Shown: piece by piece, positions 16,691 to 27,300 of the stretch
Layout: every line of letters starts with the position of its first letter
Numbering within the stretch: position 1 is the first letter of the stretch
Source: Sphingobacterium sp. SYP-B4668
GTDB taxonomy: Bacteria; Bacteroidota; Bacteroidia; Sphingobacteriales; Sphingobacteriaceae
DNA length: 64,000 bases
Reading direction: 5' to 3'
NCBI RefSeq assembly: GCF_027627455.1
Contig: NZ_CP115483.1
Span: 2,108,001 to 2,172,000 of the forward strand
Made by a program: the position numbers and the translations under genes
Notes under the pieces: model-generated
What the model saw: only the letters and a program-made list of their open reading frames with translations
What the model was told of the DNA's origin: nothing
Databases searched by the model: none

Positions 16691-17302
16691 ATGGGAAAAA
16701 AGAGAGACAGCGAGCGTACGAAAGAAAGATTGCTATCAGCAGTCGATAAAATCGTAAAAACAAAAGGGTTTCAGGAGCTGAAAGTCCTTAACATAGAGAG
16801 TGTGTCGGGGATTGATAAGAAGCTCATTTATTTTCATTTTACGGACTTAAAGGGATTGATATCAGCTTATTTGACCCGTACTGACTTTTGGATGAATATA
16901 GATACACCTGAAGATGCAACACTTGATAAAGATCTTGCGCTAGGTGTCTTGTTGAAGCAATTTGACGAAATTAGCAGCAATAAAAAGTTACAAAATGTGC
17001 TCATTTGGGAGCTCGCTCAAAAGGATCCCTTGCTTCGTAAGTTAGCGGACTCGCGTGAGAAAAGAGGAGAAGGATTATTGAAAGCGTACGAAGAATCATT
17101 TGCTGGAACGGATGTTGACTTTCGGGCGATCAGTGCACTTTTGATTGGAGGTATTTACTACCTTAATCTACACTATCTATACAATGGCAGTAAATTTTGT
17201 GGACTGGACTTTAAAAAACAAGAGGACAAAGCTCGGGTAAAAAAATCACTAGACGTATTACTCACTCCTTTGTTTGATCAGAAAAAAAGAAAGAAGAAAT
17301 AG
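16691..17302 (+). CDS. TetR/AcrR-family transcriptional regulator
   Basis: A 203-residue DNA-binding regulator. Residues 8-55 form the TetR helix-turn-helix: RTKERLLSAVDKIVKTKGFQ, then IESVSGIDKKLIYFHFTDLK, where the YFHF motif ends the recognition helix. The rest is a helical ligand and dimer domain with a very basic tail (DQKKRKKK). It stands alone, and neither neighbour is an obvious efflux pump or enzyme target, so its regulon and ligand are unknown. The ATG follows a TTTG/TATATTTG promoter, and a good terminator lies after the stop. Confidence 0.8.
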   Translation: MGKKRDSERTKERLLSAVDKIVKTKGFQELKVLNIESVSGIDKKLIYFHFTDLKGLISAYLTRTDFWMNIDTPEDATLDKDLALGVLLKQFDEISSNKKLQNVLIWELAQKDPLLRKLADSREKRGEGLLKAYEESFAGTDVDFRAISALLIGGIYYLNLHYLYNGSKFCGLDFKKQEDKARVKKSLDVLLTPLFDQKKRKKK

Positions 17303-17321
17303 CTGCGCTCTCGTTGCTTTG

Positions 17322-17341
17322 CCCTCCGTTTTTCCGGAGGG
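17322..17341 (+). terminator. Intrinsic terminator after TetR gene
   Basis: CCCTCCG (17322-17328) pairs with CGGAGGG (17335-17341) over a six-base loop and is followed by ATTTTCTGTT. Confidence 0.75.
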
Positions 17342-17410
17342 ATTTTCTGTTGTAGAACGGGGGCGCTTCCTCGCTGTTTCATGAGTTCGTTTACTTGTTT
17401 AGCTATTCTG

Positions 17411-18121
17411 TTAAAAGTTTATTTTTTGAAAGTCCATTCTTAAGGTGTCTATAATAAGAAATTGATTGTCTAAAGAAGGGATTCCGACTATTAATTTCAA
17501 GGCCTCATGTGCCATCATTGTGCCAACTATACCAGGTAGGGTACCGATTACGCCATTATCGTTACAATTAGGCACATCCTCTGGGGGTGGGGGTAGGGGG
17601 AACAGGTCTCTCAGATGCTTCGAACCTTGATGGTTAAATACGGCTATCTGTCCTTGAAAATTGAGTACACTTCCAAATACGAAAGTCCGCTCTAATAACA
17701 CGCATGTATCGTTAACCAAATATCGGGTAGCAAAGTTGTCACTCGCATCCAATACAATATCATAACCTTGTATGATAGATACAGCGTTAGCACCATCAAG
17801 CTTGATGTCATGGCCAATAAAAGTCACGGTTGAATGCTTGGTTTGGAGTGATTTTATAGCCAACTCTATTTTTTTCTGACAGATATCCTTTTCTCCGTAC
17901 AAGATTTGTCGATGGAGATTATCTAGCTCTATCTTATCAAAGTCGACAATACCAATTGTGCCAACTCCGGCTGCAGCTAGATAGGGGAGGATGGCAGTTC
18001 CTAATCCGCCAGCCCCGACTACCAGTACTTTTGCATCTCTGATTTTCTCTTGTCCCACAATTCCAATTTCTGGAAGCATAATGTGTTTTTTGTATCGTAA
18101 TATTTCTGTTCTAGGGAGCAT
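17411..18121 (-). CDS. thiF: ThiF/MoeB-family adenylyltransferase (sulfur carrier activation)
   Basis: A 236-residue E1-like enzyme that adenylates the C-terminal Gly-Gly of the sulfur carrier ThiS. The ATP-binding loop is VLVVGAGGLGTAILPYLAAA (residues 33-52). Asp and Arg contacts lie in VDFDKIELDNLHRQILY, and VLDASDNFATRYLVND follows. The region DLFPLPPPPEDVPNCNDNGV keeps one Cys of the usual zinc site. It lacks the C-terminal rhodanese domain found in many MoeB-like fusions. It is the last gene of the de novo thiamin operon, 111 bases after thiH; that gap has no clear promoter. MoeB for molybdopterin is the alternative, but the context favours ThiF. Confidence 0.85.
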   Translation of the reverse strand: MLPRTEILRYKKHIMLPEIGIVGQEKIRDAKVLVVGAGGLGTAILPYLAAAGVGTIGIVDFDKIELDNLHRQILYGEKDICQKKIELAIKSLQTKHSTVTFIGHDIKLDGANAVSIIQGYDIVLDASDNFATRYLVNDTCVLLERTFVFGSVLNFQGQIAVFNHQGSKHLRDLFPLPPPPEDVPNCNDNGVIGTLPGIVGTMMAHEALKLIVGIPSLDNQFLIIDTLRMDFQKINF

Positions 18122-18232
18122 TTTTTTAGTCTTTAGTGTGGCTTAGGTAAGTATATTTTTATTTATGCATGTTTTTTGACCTAAGGATCGTAGCTCGTAT
18201 TGTGTGCTTAGTATCTTTGGCTTTAGCTATTT

Positions 18233-19348
18233 TTAATGGAATGCGCTATCCCAATCTTTCATGATGGGTTCGTAACCGTGAGCACTGATTAATTGTTGGA
18301 TGTCTAGGATACTGCGTTCATCGGATATTTCAAATTGTTCTAGAGATTGTGGGTCTACGGTATATCCCCCTGGATTGGTTTTGGATTCTGCACTCATGGT
18401 GGTCACTCCTAAAGGGATGATATGGTTTCTGAAATGCTCACTTTCGCGAGTAGAAATCGAAATTTCCAAATATTCGTTCCATAGTCGATAAGCGCAGATT
18501 AACTGAACCAAATCTCTATCTTCCATATGGAAATTGGGTTTGATAACACCTTCTGCGGGGCGTAGACGAGGAAATGAAACTGAGTATTTGGTTTTCCAAT
18601 ATGTTTGTTGCAAATAGTCCAGATGAAGTGCATTCATGAAGCTGTCTACTCGCCAGTCCTCCAAGCCTAGGAGGACACCGAGTCCGACCTTATGGATTTC
18701 GGCTCGCCCGATTCGGTCGGGGGTATCGAGCCTGAAATCAAAATTCGATTTTTTGCCCTTGGGATGATAGATCTTGTATACCTCACGATGATAGGTCTCT
18801 TGATAAACCAATACTGATGATACTCCCGCTTGATAAAGCAGCTGATATTCAGGCTCACTCAAGGGTTGTACCTCTATAGATATGTTGGAAAAGTAAGGTT
18901 TTATAAGCGTAATTGCATGTAGAAAATAGAATACATTGACGGTATGGTTAGCCTCCCCTGTTACCAATAGGATATGGTCAAATCCTCTCGATTTCAGATA
19001 TTTGGCTTCTTCAAGCAGTTCGCTGTCATTGAGTGTTTTTCGCCTGATTTTGTTGTCCATACTGAAACCACAGTAGGTGCAGATATTCTGACACTCGTTG
19101 CTTAGATATAAAGGCGCATAAAGTTGGATGGTCTTTCCAAATCTTTTTTTTGTGGCTTCGTGACTCTTTTGCGCCATCTCTTCCAAGAATGGCCTTGCTG
19201 CTGGGGATAGGAAATGGAGGAAGTCATCTAGATTTCGCTTAGTCTTGGAAAGTGACTTTCTTACATCTTGCTCGTGGATATTGTATATCTTTTCTTTCAC
19301 GTCTTCCCATTTATACTGTTTCAGTATTTCAATGAATTGTCTATTCAT
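18233..19348 (-). CDS. thiH: 2-iminoacetate synthase (radical SAM)
   Basis: A 371-residue radical SAM enzyme that cleaves tyrosine to give dehydroglycine (2-iminoacetate) for thiazole synthesis. The cluster motif is CQNICTYC (CxxxCxxC) near residue 90, in LYLSNECQNICTYCGFS. Other family landmarks are HILLVTGEANHTV, SIEVQPLSEPEY, LGVLLGLEDWRVD and the C-terminal SAESKTNPGGY. The presence of ThiH rather than the oxidase ThiO indicates the oxygen-sensitive route to the thiazole. It starts five bases after thiG on the reverse strand. Confidence 0.95.
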   Translation of the reverse strand: MNRQFIEILKQYKWEDVKEKIYNIHEQDVRKSLSKTKRNLDDFLHFLSPAARPFLEEMAQKSHEATKKRFGKTIQLYAPLYLSNECQNICTYCGFSMDNKIRRKTLNDSELLEEAKYLKSRGFDHILLVTGEANHTVNVFYFLHAITLIKPYFSNISIEVQPLSEPEYQLLYQAGVSSVLVYQETYHREVYKIYHPKGKKSNFDFRLDTPDRIGRAEIHKVGLGVLLGLEDWRVDSFMNALHLDYLQQTYWKTKYSVSFPRLRPAEGVIKPNFHMEDRDLVQLICAYRLWNEYLEISISTRESEHFRNHIIPLGVTTMSAESKTNPGGYTVDPQSLEQFEISDERSILDIQQLISAHGYEPIMKDWDSAFH

Positions 19349-19353
19349 GCTTG

Positions 19354-20124
19354 CTAAGTGTTTAGAAATGCTGTAAATGGACTAGATGCTTGAGCTTTGG
19401 TCCCTATGTTCGCTAATTTGGCATGGTAGGCCATCCTACCTGCCTGTACAGCCAAATTAAAGGCCCGTGCCATCCTGACAGGGTCGTCGGCTATTGCTAT
19501 GGCTGTATTCACCAATACTGCATCTGCGCCTAATTCCATTGCTTGAGCGGCATCGGAGGGTGCACCTATACCCGCGTCAATAATGACGGGAACATTGCTC
19601 TGTTCTATTATTATTTCTAAAAAATCTAATGTTTTGAGTCCTTTATTGCTACCGATGGGAGCGCCAAGCGGCATTACGGCTTGTATTCCCACTTCTTCTA
19701 GTCGCTTGCACAGGACAGGGTCAGCATGTATGTACGGGAGGACAACAAATCCCTGTTTGACCAATTCTTCGGCAGCAAGGAGTGTCTCGATAGGGTCTGG
19801 TAAGAGATAATGAGGGTCTGGATGGATTTCCAATTTAATCCAATTGGTTTCTAATGCTTCTCGAGCTAGCTGAGCAGCGAGTATAGCTTCTCTTGCATTG
19901 CGTGCCCCCGAAGTGTTAGGAAGAAGATTGATGTGAGGTGCGGTTAGATGATTCAGTAAATGGTCGTGTTTTTCTTGCACATTTATACGTTTTAAAGCAA
20001 GAGTCACGAGTTCGCTCTCTGATGCTAACACGGCTTTTTCAAAATTGAGTCCTGTACCGAATTTACCGGATCCCATGAAAAGACGAGAGGTGAATTGACG
20101 GTCTGCAATTGTTAATTTATCCAT
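19354..20124 (-). CDS. thiG: Thiazole synthase
   Basis: A 256-residue TIM-barrel enzyme that forms the thiazole phosphate from deoxyxylulose 5-phosphate, 2-iminoacetate and ThiS thiocarboxylate. The Schiff-base Lys is in [12 protein letters not shown]. Further landmarks are [48 protein letters not shown] and [14 protein letters not shown]. Length and motifs are normal. Its start overlaps the thiE stop by eight bases and thiH follows after five bases, so the genes are tightly coupled. Confidence 0.95.
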   Translation of the reverse strand: MDKLTIADRQFTSRLFMGSGKFGTGLNFEKAVLASESELVTLALKRINVQEKHDHLLNHLTAPHINLLPNTSGARNAREAILAAQLAREALETNWIKLEIHPDPHYLLPDPIETLLAAEELVKQGFVVLPYIHADPVLCKRLEEVGIQAVMPLGAPIGSNKGLKTLDFLEIIIEQSNVPVIIDAGIGAPSDAAQAMELGADAVLVNTAIAIADDPVRMARAFNLAVQAGRMAYHAKLANIGTKAQASSPFTAFLNT

Positions 20125-20749
20125 TGTAATGTAGGTTGATTTGCTGAAGTATGGAATGAGGTGATGGATGCTTGGTGAGCAGGGACGACAGCGCTACGCC
20201 GTATACGCCAATGACACTTAGTGGCTGGAAATCTTCTGTGGAGATTCCACCAATAGCGTATATGGGTGGGATGGCTGACGGGACGTCTAGCGCATTAAGA
20301 ATAGAGGCGTAGCCTTGATGGCCGAGTATAGGGCTTAATTTTTGCTTTGAGCTTGTGAAGTGACAAGGACCTAATCCGATGTAGTTGCAACCTTCCGCTG
20401 TCCGTTGCAATACCTGATCTTTTGTATTGCAAGTGCCACCTATTATCTTATCCGGACCTAGAAGTGTGCGGGCTTGCTGTATGCTTAAATCATCAAGCCC
20501 AAGATGTATGCCATCAGCATTGACCTTATATGCAACGGATATGTGATCATTGATGATATAGGTAAACTCGTACAACCTCTTCAGTTCGTACAGTTGTGTG
20601 GCTAACGCTAAAAAGTCAGCGGTTGGCTCTTTCTTCCATCGTAGTTGTACCCATTTAACACCTGCTTCGAGTACTTTCTTAATGTTCGTGTACTGTTCTT
20701 CGACTGTCTCACCTGAGGAGATATATTGTATTCTACTGTACTCTTTCAT
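20117..20749 (-). CDS. thiE: Thiamin-phosphate synthase
   Basis: A 210-residue TIM-barrel enzyme that couples HMP pyrophosphate with thiazole phosphate. Canonical motifs are intact: [14 protein letters not shown] (pyrophosphate-binding Arg and Lys), [49 protein letters not shown] and IYAIGGIST. It is the most canonical of the three ThiE-superfamily proteins in this window and the likely main synthase of the de novo operon. It overlaps thiG by eight bases and lies 12 bases after the TenI-like gene. Confidence 0.9.
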   Translation of the reverse strand: MKEYSRIQYISSGETVEEQYTNIKKVLEAGVKWVQLRWKKEPTADFLALATQLYELKRLYEFTYIINDHISVAYKVNADGIHLGLDDLSIQQARTLLGPDKIIGGTCNTKDQVLQRTAEGCNYIGLGPCHFTSSKQKLSPILGHQGYASILNALDVPSAIPPIYAIGGISTEDFQPLSVIGVYGVALSSLLTKHPSPHSILQQINLHYNG

Positions 20750-20761
20750 TGAAATTATTGG

Positions 20762-21369
20762 TTAATCGTTTGCATGTTCTAGTACGCTTTGTGCAAAACG
20801 TACCCTTTCCAGTGCTATGGAAGGTGCTTGAGTTTGCCAGATGTAGCCACATAAGGCCACATCGTCATACCCCATTGTAATAAGTTCTTGTATATTTTGG
20901 CTATGTATGCCACCTAATGCAATGAGCTTAGTATGGTCGTTAGTCCGCTCTTTGATATTATCCATCTTAAAATCCAAGGTTTGTTTATAGTCTTTTTTGG
21001 ATATACTTGGAAAGACTGGGCTGATGAAGGCGTAGGAGAAACGCCTATGCAGTCTATTGAATGTATGAATGTCGTGTACGGAGGTCGAGATGGTCCATGT
21101 CGTATCCTCTGGTATATCGGTAATCCATTCTGTATGGCGCTCGGAAAGGTGTATACGATTCAATAGCACATGTTTCTTAACAAGTTGGGGGTGATTGTGT
21201 ATAGCGATGAAAGGGTAGATGGAGCTATCCATATCGCGAAGAATACTTTCTATTTCACTCTCTTTATATACAGATGATCGCAAGTGGAGGATGAGCCTAT
21301 CATTCCAAGATATGGCATGGATAAGCTCAAGCTCCTTGTTGCCGATAATGTCTGGTGTGATGATAATCA

Positions 21370-21370
<1 letters not shown>
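20762..21370 (-). CDS. TenI-like protein, ThiE superfamily, diverged
   Basis: A 202-residue protein with the ThiE/TenI barrel outline: IIITPDIIGN at the start, RIHLSERHTEWI where ThiE has the GIHLGQ strand, YAFISPVFPSISKKDY, and LIALGGIHSQNIQEL near the end. It lacks the Asn-Asp (ND) pair and the standard Arg-x-Lys of true ThiE. A role as thiazole tautomerase (TenI) is therefore more likely than a second synthase, though this is inference. It sits between thiC (one-base overlap) and thiE (12-base gap). Confidence 0.7.
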
Positions 21371-23423
<2,053 letters not shown>

Positions 23424-23426
23424 AAG

Positions 23427-23582
23427 CCTAAAGTTTTAATATATGTTAATATCTACACTTTAGGAATGCCTACGTTGTGCTGCTGCACAAGACATAAGTC
23501 TTCTACTTTTCCCTACGCTAGTATGAACTAGATCAGGTTCAAAGGGTAATTCTCAGCCCACCTGCGTGGACACCCCTAAAGT
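23427..23582 (-). promoter_or_regulatory. TPP riboswitch and switching leader of the thiSC operon
   Basis: The aptamer occupies about 23508-23582 on the reverse strand. It has the thi-box elements: ACTTTAGGGGTG opening P1, the CCAC/GTGG arm, GGCTGAGA, ACCCTTTGAACCTGATC, and the closing GTAGGGAAAAGT. Transcription from the promoter at 23587-23618 should begin at or next to P1. The leader then holds a small hairpin TTGTGC-AGCA-GCACAA, a segment CCTAAAGT (23457-23464) and a segment ACTTTAGG (23427-23434) beside the ATG. CCTAAAGT is exactly complementary to both the P1 5' strand (23575-23582) and the start-proximal copy. No terminator T-run is present, so control is probably at translation. Confidence 0.93.
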
Positions 23583-23586
23583 ATGA

Positions 23587-23618
23587 CAAACATAATGAAT
23601 TTTATTGACTAACGCAAT
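23587..23618 (-). promoter_or_regulatory. thiSC operon promoter
   Basis: On the reverse strand ATTG (23615-23618), exactly 20 bases, TATGTTTG (23587-23594). The -33 element touches the stop codon of mazG. The expected start of RNA coincides with the first base of the aptamer P1 helix. Confidence 0.75.
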
Positions 23619-24424
23619 CAACGTTGTTTCTTGGCTTCATTCCAATAGACATCCATTTCCGCTAGAGACATATCTTGGAGTCGTTGATTGTTTTGCTGTG
23701 CTTTCTGCTCGATATATGTAAATCGATGAATAAACTTCTTATTTGTGCGTTCAAGCGCGTTTTCTGGGTTTATGCCGACATGCCGAGCATAGTTGATCAA
23801 CGAAAAGAGCAAATCTCCAAATTCTGCCTCTGCTTTTTCGGTGTCGATCGCTTTGTGGTCTTCGATATTAAATTCTGTCTTGAACTCCGCTAGCTCTTCC
23901 TCAACTTTCTTCCAAACTTCTTTCTTATCTTCCCAATCAAAACCAACACCTCTGACTTTGTCTTGTATTCGATAAGCTTTTACTAACGCGGGGAGTCCTT
24001 TCGGCACACCAGAGAGTACAGATGTATTCCCTTCTTTAAGTTTTAGGGCTTCCCAGTTAGATTTGACCTGCTCTTCATTCTCTACACTCACATCTCCATA
24101 GATATGGGGGTGGCGGCTGATAAGCTTGTCGCAGACTGCATTGAGGACCTCCACCAAGGAAAATTTATTTTCTTCTTCGGCGATACGTGCATAGAAAACG
24201 AGATGCATCATGACATCTCCTAGTTCTTTCTTGATTTCAGGGTAATCGTGATCTAGAATAGCGTCCGTAAGCTCGTATAGCTCTTCAATAGTGAGATGTC
24301 TTAGGGATTCCATCGTCTGTTTTTTATCCCACGGACATTCTACACGTAGGGTATAGAGGACATCTAATAGGCGTTGAAATGCCAATGGAGCTGTATGTTG
24401 CGAAGCAGGGGGGGTATGAGCCAT
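23618..24424 (-). CDS. mazG: Nucleoside triphosphate pyrophosphohydrolase MazG
   Basis: A 268-residue hydrolase of non-canonical and excess NTPs, with two MazG domains. The first begins LRVECPWDKKQTMESLRHLT and has EELYELTDAI and KKELGDVMMHLVFYARIAEE (ExxE and ExxD metal ligands). The second is weaker and ends with AEFGDLLFSLINYARHVGIN. Length fits the full two-domain bacterial form. A -7-like TATCTTTA lies just upstream on the reverse strand. The thi operon promoter begins at its stop codon. Confidence 0.93.
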   Translation of the reverse strand: MAHTPPASQHTAPLAFQRLLDVLYTLRVECPWDKKQTMESLRHLTIEELYELTDAILDHDYPEIKKELGDVMMHLVFYARIAEEENKFSLVEVLNAVCDKLISRHPHIYGDVSVENEEQVKSNWEALKLKEGNTSVLSGVPKGLPALVKAYRIQDKVRGVGFDWEDKKEVWKKVEEELAEFKTEFNIEDHKAIDTEKAEAEFGDLLFSLINYARHVGINPENALERTNKKFIHRFTYIEQKAQQNNQRLQDMSLAEMDVYWNEAKKQR

Positions 24425-24808
24425 TTTTATTTTCTTTTATCTTGTAAAGATACAGGAAGTTTTTTTGAAGCACTATAAAATACAAACCTCTTGGGATGAA
24501 GAATTACGTTTATGTTTTATACATGATGTAAACATTGTATTCAATAGAGATTGATAGCGTTCGTAATTATACGCGCTTATTTACCAGCATGCTCACTCCA
24601 CAACACGGTAATGTTGTCGTATCATTCATTCTATTCCATTCCCTACAATACGCTTGTAGGAGATGGTTCGAAAATGAGTAGATTTATACAAACAAAAGGG
24701 GGAGGGGGGAAGTTATTAGGGAAGAGCTTTTTTTGATTATTATCAATGTTTTCCAAGCTATTCTTTAAGATTTTTGCCTTTTATGTTTCCGAAACTAAAT
24801 AAGTACAT
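24425..24808. other. Intergenic region between mazG and ABC exporter
   Basis: A divergent gap of 384 bases. A purine run with blocks of five and six G lies near 24700-24715. I see no convincing promoter for the ABC gene; TATGTTTC near 24783 is the closest -7-like site. A 61-codon frame at 24551-24736 looks random and I do not call it. Confidence 0.45.
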
Positions 24809-26590
24809 ATGACTATTTCTAACTTACTTCAAAAAATAAAACCATTTGCGAAGCCCTATAAGAATTTGATATTCTATACCTTGCTATTGACTGTTGTCGG
24901 CTCTTTTGCTGCACAGGTCAATGCTTTTATCTTGAAATATACGGTGGATTCCATCAGCGACCTGTTGGTAGCGGATGAGCCCCTGTCTAAGGGGCTGTAT
25001 CTATTGACGGTAATTTCAGTTATTTTACTGCTGAAGGAAATCATATATTCAGTGGTGCAGTTTGGGCAAAAGTTCTATGGTGAGAAGTTACGGATTTATA
25101 TTGCTCGTGATTTTTCGCAATTGATCGTAACCAAGATTCTGAGTTATCGAATGGCTTTTTATACTTCCTCACAAAATGAATCTGGTAAGTTGCAAACCCG
25201 AATAGATGCGGGTATCAGTAGCCTTACCCGTTTGGTGCAAAATTTCTTTATAGATATTCTACCTTTATTTGCCAATGCACTCGTCGCGTTGGGCTGTATG
25301 TTTGCTGCAAATTTCTATGTCGGGTTGGTGGGATTACTCATTGTGCCTATTTATTTTTATGTTAGTCAGATACAAGCCAATAAGCTGGGTGGTTTTCGAC
25401 GCAATATGAGGCGGTACAGGGAGAATAAAAGTAATCAGATTATCAACTTAATCGAATCCATTAACGTTATTAAATCCTTTGTTAGGGAAGATTTAGAAGC
25501 GAAGCGCCATGAAAAGATTCAATATGAGATGACAGAAAATCAGATGGCTACCCGCAAAACCAGTTTTTTGTTTGATAGTATCAAGAGTTTTATTGAGCAA
25601 ATTGGTGTGGTTATCGTAATCATCTTGACGGCCTATTTTGTCCTTAATAATCAAATGTCATTAGGTGCCATCATGTTTCATATTATGTTGTTCAACAATG
25701 TTTCTGCTCCGATTCGACAATTGCACAGGATCTACGATGAGGTGAATGATGCCTTGATCTATTCTGAGAGTTTCTTTGAAATATTGGAGGCGGATAGTGA
25801 AATCGAGTCGAGCGGCAATTATAGGCCTTCTGAAGTGAGGGGAGTGATTGAGCTGAAGAATGTAGATTTTGAGTACCCTAATGGTACCAAGGCGTTGACC
25901 AATGCTAATATGCTGATTCAACCCAATCAGATTACTGCTTTAGTAGGATTAAGTGGTGCTGGTAAGAGTACGGTAATAAATCTGATGGACAAGTTCTATG
26001 CACCAACGAATGGACAAATTCTTTTGGACGGTGTGGATTTGCAGGAGTACGATACGGCTTTTTTGAGAGAGAATATCGGTTTGGTCCTGCAACGAAACCA
26101 TATTTTTAAAGGGTCGGTAGCGGATAATATTCGCTATGGAAAACCAAATGCCAGTTTAGAAGAAGTCATCTATGCCGCCAAGCAGGCCTATATACACGAC
26201 CAGGTAATTGACTTGCCGAATGGGTATGACGCGGAAGCCCACCTGATGTCTGGGGGTCAGCAACAGCGGGTCGCTATCGCACGGCTTTTTCTTAAAAATC
26301 CACCTATCATCTTTTTAGATGAACCTACCGCCAATTTGGATGCAATCGCTACCGAACAGATCAAGAATAGTTTGGATGCGATAAAGGTAGGGCGTACGGT
26401 CATTATTGTATCGCACAGTATATCCCAAATTATCGATGCATCTCATATTGTAGTAATGGAAAAAGGAAGAATAGTCGAAAATGGAAGTCATGAGGAACTG
26501 TACGAGCATAAAGGGGTATATCATAAAATATTTATGGCGATGGCCAATAGTTTAAACATCAATAAGATAACAAGTTCAATGCATGATTGA
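24809..26590 (+). CDS. ABC transporter, fused permease and ATPase (exporter type)
   Basis: A 593-residue half-transporter that would work as a homodimer. About six membrane helices occupy residues 15-310, starting near KNLIFYTLLLTVVGSFAAQV. The ATPase domain follows, with Walker A GLSGAGKST near residue 380, signature MSGGQQQRVAIARLF near 479, Walker B IIFLDEPTANLDA near 501 and the switch His in IIVSHSISQI. It resembles MsbA/lipid and multidrug exporters, but the substrate cannot be read from sequence. Its stop codon directly abuts the stop of the convergent DUF4126 gene, with no base between. Confidence 0.92.
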   Translation: MTISNLLQKIKPFAKPYKNLIFYTLLLTVVGSFAAQVNAFILKYTVDSISDLLVADEPLSKGLYLLTVISVILLLKEIIYSVVQFGQKFYGEKLRIYIARDFSQLIVTKILSYRMAFYTSSQNESGKLQTRIDAGISSLTRLVQNFFIDILPLFANALVALGCMFAANFYVGLVGLLIVPIYFYVSQIQANKLGGFRRNMRRYRENKSNQIINLIESINVIKSFVREDLEAKRHEKIQYEMTENQMATRKTSFLFDSIKSFIEQIGVVIVIILTAYFVLNNQMSLGAIMFHIMLFNNVSAPIRQLHRIYDEVNDALIYSESFFEILEADSEIESSGNYRPSEVRGVIELKNVDFEYPNGTKALTNANMLIQPNQITALVGLSGAGKSTVINLMDKFYAPTNGQILLDGVDLQEYDTAFLRENIGLVLQRNHIFKGSVADNIRYGKPNASLEEVIYAAKQAYIHDQVIDLPNGYDAEAHLMSGGQQQRVAIARLFLKNPPIIFLDEPTANLDAIATEQIKNSLDAIKVGRTVIIVSHSISQIIDASHIVVMEKGRIVENGSHEELYEHKGVYHKIFMAMANSLNINKITSSMHD

Positions 26591-27175
26591 TCAGGTATGA
26601 TGATAGCGTTTCCAAAGTCGTCGTCCATACCGAATCATCAATATGCACATGGTTATTGCCAAGATAAAGCCTAGGATTGGAGCGAATAGAGCAAGGATGG
26701 AGAGTACAATAGCACCCGCGGTTTCAATGGTTGAGACAATGAAATTGCCAAAACCTCCAGTCGTGGCGGAAGATGTAGCGCGAGTCCCTGCAAATCCAGA
26801 CCCTATGACAGCGGCGGTGCCTCCTCCAGCAATGATGGCGAGTGCCCATTGTGGGAGTGCGCTCATATCAGCAAATTGACTGGCAAAAAGCAATGAACCC
26901 GCTAAGGTGGCAAGTGGGATATTGATGGTGTCCAGTATATTATCGATAAAAGGAATGTAGTAGCCTAGGATTTCGACTATTGTAGCCACACCTGTAATGA
27001 TCAATGTAGGCAAACTTGCTAGCCAGGACCATTCGGTGTTTAACGGCACCCAATCAAAAAATGAGGCCATACTCAATAGAAAAAATGGTAAAAACACCCT
27101 AAAACCAGTTGCAGCGGCAAGTCCTATCCCGATACATGTACTGATGATATATGGTGAAAATGATGAAATATCCAT
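26591..27175 (-). CDS. DUF4126 family membrane protein
   Basis: A 194-residue integral membrane protein with about five hydrophobic helices. It shows the glycine-rich central block IIAGGGTAAVIGSGFAG and the start CIGIGLAAATGFRVFLPF typical of DUF4126. The function of the family is not known. It is encoded alone on the reverse strand under the promoter at 27198-27229, converging directly on the ABC exporter gene. Codon use looks like the neighbours, and nothing suggests transfer. Confidence 0.8.
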   Translation of the reverse strand: MDISSFSPYIISTCIGIGLAAATGFRVFLPFFLLSMASFFDWVPLNTEWSWLASLPTLIITGVATIVEILGYYIPFIDNILDTINIPLATLAGSLLFASQFADMSALPQWALAIIAGGGTAAVIGSGFAGTRATSSATTGGFGNFIVSTIETAGAIVLSILALFAPILGFILAITMCILMIRYGRRLWKRYHHT

Positions 27176-27197
27176 ACTGTAAATAATTGGTTTATAG

Positions 27198-27229
27198 TAA
27201 ACTTAGGTAAAAAGCTTTGTATTCACGAA
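27198..27229 (-). promoter_or_regulatory. DUF4126 gene promoter
   Basis: On the reverse strand TTCG (27226-27229), 20 bases, TAAGTTTA (27198-27205). The 32-base element shares 27 positions with the SpmAB promoter at 44211-44242, including TTCGTGAAT at the upstream end. The spacer contains the palindrome AAAGCTTT (27211-27218). Confidence 0.65.
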
Positions 27230-27247
27230 CGGATGTATAAACAAAAT

Positions 27248-27273
27248 GTCCTGCAAAAGTGAATTTACAGGAC
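27248..27273 (-). terminator. Terminator of the ABC-F gene
   Basis: On the reverse strand GTCCTG and CAGGAC form a stem that can continue with AAA/TTT, followed by ATTTTGTTT, about 28 bases after the ABC-F stop. Confidence 0.65.
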
Positions 27274-27300
27274 GATTGGTCTTGTGGAGAAGAAGAAAGT

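Noticed and set aside
24700..24716. G-quadruplex near the ABC exporter gene
   Set aside because: Only two G runs are present, too few for a simple intramolecular quadruplex.
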